Both the position numbers and the translations under genes were made by a program. A model generated the notes under the pieces. That model saw only the letters and a program-made list of their open reading frames with translations, did no database searches and was not told where the DNA came from. This document shows, in pieces, positions 12,282 through 12,316 of a stretch of 12,316 bases of DNA. Origin of the DNA: an uncultured Eubacterium sp. GTDB lineage: Bacteria > Bacillota > Clostridia > Lachnospirales > Lachnospiraceae. Every line of letters begins with the position of its first letter. The first letter of the stretch is position 1. The DNA lies in assembly GCA_934358495.1 (NCBI GenBank), contig CAKRKO010000080.1:1-12316 (forward strand), given 5' to 3'.

Positions 12282-12316
12282 ATGGCAAAAATCGTGGTTA
12301 AATCAGAACGCTGTAA
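12282..12316 (+). CDS. Start of a probable 4Fe-4S ferredoxin-like subunit, cut by the window edge
   Basis: Only 11 complete codons are present, MAKIVVKSERC, then a partial codon compatible with Lys. The start is well supported by GAGAGGAGG (12264-12272) 9 nt before the ATG. The pattern V-K-x-E-R-C-(K) is how small two-cluster ferredoxins and the delta subunits of 2-oxoacid:ferredoxin oxidoreductases often begin, just before C-G-x-C. The next residues lie outside the window, so this is a family-level guess. Confidence 0.5.
   Translation, partial: MAKIVVKSERC

Overview
The window looks like part of a chromosome from a low-GC, anaerobic Gram-positive gut clostridium, most likely a Lachnospiraceae-type organism. 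The grounds are AT-rich intergenic DNA, strong AGGAGG-type ribosome binding sites, extended -10 promoters (TGnTATAAT), rho-independent terminators with U-tracts, the protein families present, and the start of a ferredoxin-type gene at the right edge. No rRNA, tRNA, CRISPR array, transposase or phage structural gene is visible.

Region 1 (1-5850) looks like a small catabolic locus. A terminator for an off-window gene is followed by a promoter and a hairpin leader, then a GntP-type permease and a double hot-dog MaoC-like dehydratase in one operon (272-3102). A LysR regulator (3115-4029, minus) converges on these. It is divergent from a zinc-dependent medium-chain dehydrogenase and a nitroreductase-like flavoprotein (4134-5754). 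The inferred role is uptake, oxidation and dehydration of a small hydroxy or sugar acid under LysR control. The substrate cannot be read from the sequence.

Region 2 (5853-7959) holds a uroporphyrinogen-decarboxylase-family protein (MtaA/CmuA-like methyltransferase fold) divergent from a second LysR regulator. Both promoters are recognisable, and repeated sequence in the shared 205-bp spacer could be the operator.

Region 3 (8065-11159) is the accessory-looking part. It has a four-helix small membrane protein and a three-repeat Ltp-family lipoprotein (a family whose phage member blocks superinfection). Next comes about 200 bp of densely nested inverted repeats. Last is a divergent pair: a small HTH-like protein and a membrane-anchored Ser/Thr kinase with a DFN instead of DFG motif. 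The divergent spacer carries a 7-bp dyad that could be the operator. The pair plus the structured RNA or repeat is the best candidate here for an undescribed system; its function is unknown.

Region 4 (11209-12316) has two tandem terminators after the kinase gene, a promoter, a P-loop ATPase of the MinD/CobQ-like class, and the first 11 codons of a probable ferredoxin-like (2-oxoacid:ferredoxin oxidoreductase delta-type) subunit cut by the window edge.
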